From Candidatus Saccharicenans sp. (GTDB lineage Bacteria; Acidobacteriota; Aminicenantia; Aminicenantales; Saccharicenantaceae): a stretch of DNA of 5,103 nucleotides. Below, piece by piece: positions 4,695 to 5,103 of the stretch (position 1 is its first letter; every line of letters starts with the position of its first letter). The position numbers were made by a program, and so were the translations under genes. A model generated the notes under the pieces. That model saw only the letters and a program-made list of their open reading frames with translations. It had not been told where the DNA came from and did not search any database. The stretch is taken from the NCBI GenBank assembly GCA_024653405.1, contig JANLGB010000170.1, positions 1 to 5,103 on the forward strand. The letters are read 5' to 3'.

Positions 4695-5103
4695 ATGACG
4701 TGCGTGGAAGTGAAAGAGATTGTCAGAAATTGCCTGAAAGGAGAGGCGGAAGCCTGGAAAATGTTAGTTGACCTTTATTCCCGGAAAATCTTCAACCTGG
4801 CCTACCGGTTTGCCGGTAGCCCCCAGGAAGCTGAAGACCTGACCCAGGAGATATTCCTGAAACTCTACCATTCCCTGGGCAAGTATGATTTTGAACGTGA
4901 TTTCAGCTCCTGGTTTCTGACCCTGGCCAGGAACTTCCTGATTGACGAGTTCCGGAGAACCAGGCTGGAAAAATCACAACGCACTGACCTGGAAGACATT
5001 AGGCCCACGGCGGCCGAGGCTGACCAGCCCGAGGCCAGATATCTGAGTCAGGAGAAAGCCGCCCTGGTCAGAGAAGCTTTGCTCCAGCTCTCCCCGGAGT
5101 TAA
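4695..5103 (+). CDS. Second ECF-type sigma factor, N-terminal part (cut by right edge)
   Basis: There are 136 codons before the window ends; the C-terminal DNA-binding region 4 is almost all outside. Sigma region 2 spans about 26-90: LYSRKIFNLAYRFAGSPQEA (27-46), DLTQEIFLKLYHSL (48-61) and FSSWFLTLARNFLIDEFRR (70-88), a canonical ECF pattern. The linker (91-120) is followed by the first helix of region 4 (ALVREALLQLSPEL, 123-136). The ATG at 4695 is favoured because an in-frame TAA at 4677-4679 excludes earlier starts. There is no good ribosome binding site, only GGG directly before ATG. It is divergent from the other ECF gene with 158 bases between start codons. The two proteins share the fold but are clearly different in sequence, so this is not a recent duplication. 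The window ends GAG TTA A, in frame and still open. Confidence 0.9.
   Translation, partial: MTCVEVKEIVRNCLKGEAEAWKMLVDLYSRKIFNLAYRFAGSPQEAEDLTQEIFLKLYHSLGKYDFERDFSSWFLTLARNFLIDEFRRTRLEKSQRTDLEDIRPTAAEADQPEARYLSQEKAALVREALLQLSPEL

Overview
This 5.1 kb window looks like one short bacterial contig, cut at both ends. G+C is near 50% and most strong gene starts use AGGAGG-type ribosome binding sites. A secreted receptor-type N-terminus, a periplasmic HtrA-family protein and an ECF sigma/membrane-protein operon point to a Gram-negative (diderm) bacterium. The receptor style (short signal peptide, carboxypeptidase-regulatory-like domain, then EEEVTV) resembles the Oar-like receptors abundant in Acidobacteriota/Aminicenantota-type genomes. 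That placement is a low-confidence inference.

Layout. (1) 1-377, minus strand: N-terminus of an exported Oar/TonB-receptor-like protein, running off the left edge into a short foldback. (2) 378-759: upstream region of that gene, with a candidate sigma-70 promoter and a 7+5+7 dyad. (3) 760-845, minus: tRNA-Leu(CAA) with its own well-formed promoter. (4) 892-1177: no convincing gene; a weak broken reading frame on the minus strand. (5) 1213-1827, plus: trmH, the tRNA Gm18 2'-O-methyltransferase, apparently leaderless. (6) 1819-1849: intrinsic terminator for the convergent minus-strand operon. (7) 1874-4536, minus: three-gene operon in the order ECF sigma factor, small single-pass membrane protein (candidate anti-sigma factor), HtrA-like protein with two PDZ domains. 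(8) 4537-4694: divergent control region. (9) 4695-5103, plus: N-terminal two thirds of a second ECF sigma factor, cut by the right edge.

The operon has the layout of the envelope-stress loci rpoE-rseA or algU-mucA-mucD: sigma factor, membrane regulator, periplasmic HtrA. The striking point is that the HtrA-like protein has kept the serine but lost the catalytic histidine (now Leu74) and aspartate (now Arg104). It is therefore predicted to be a pseudoprotease that keeps its signal peptide, both PDZ domains and an added C-terminal coiled coil. The divergent second ECF gene has an ECF-type promoter (GGAACTT, 16 bases, GTCTAC), while the operon has a housekeeping-type promoter (TTGACA, 16 bases, TATTAT). 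A plausible reading, which is inference, is an envelope-sensing circuit in which one of the ECF factors controls the second sigma gene and a non-proteolytic HtrA acts as sensor, scaffold or chaperone.
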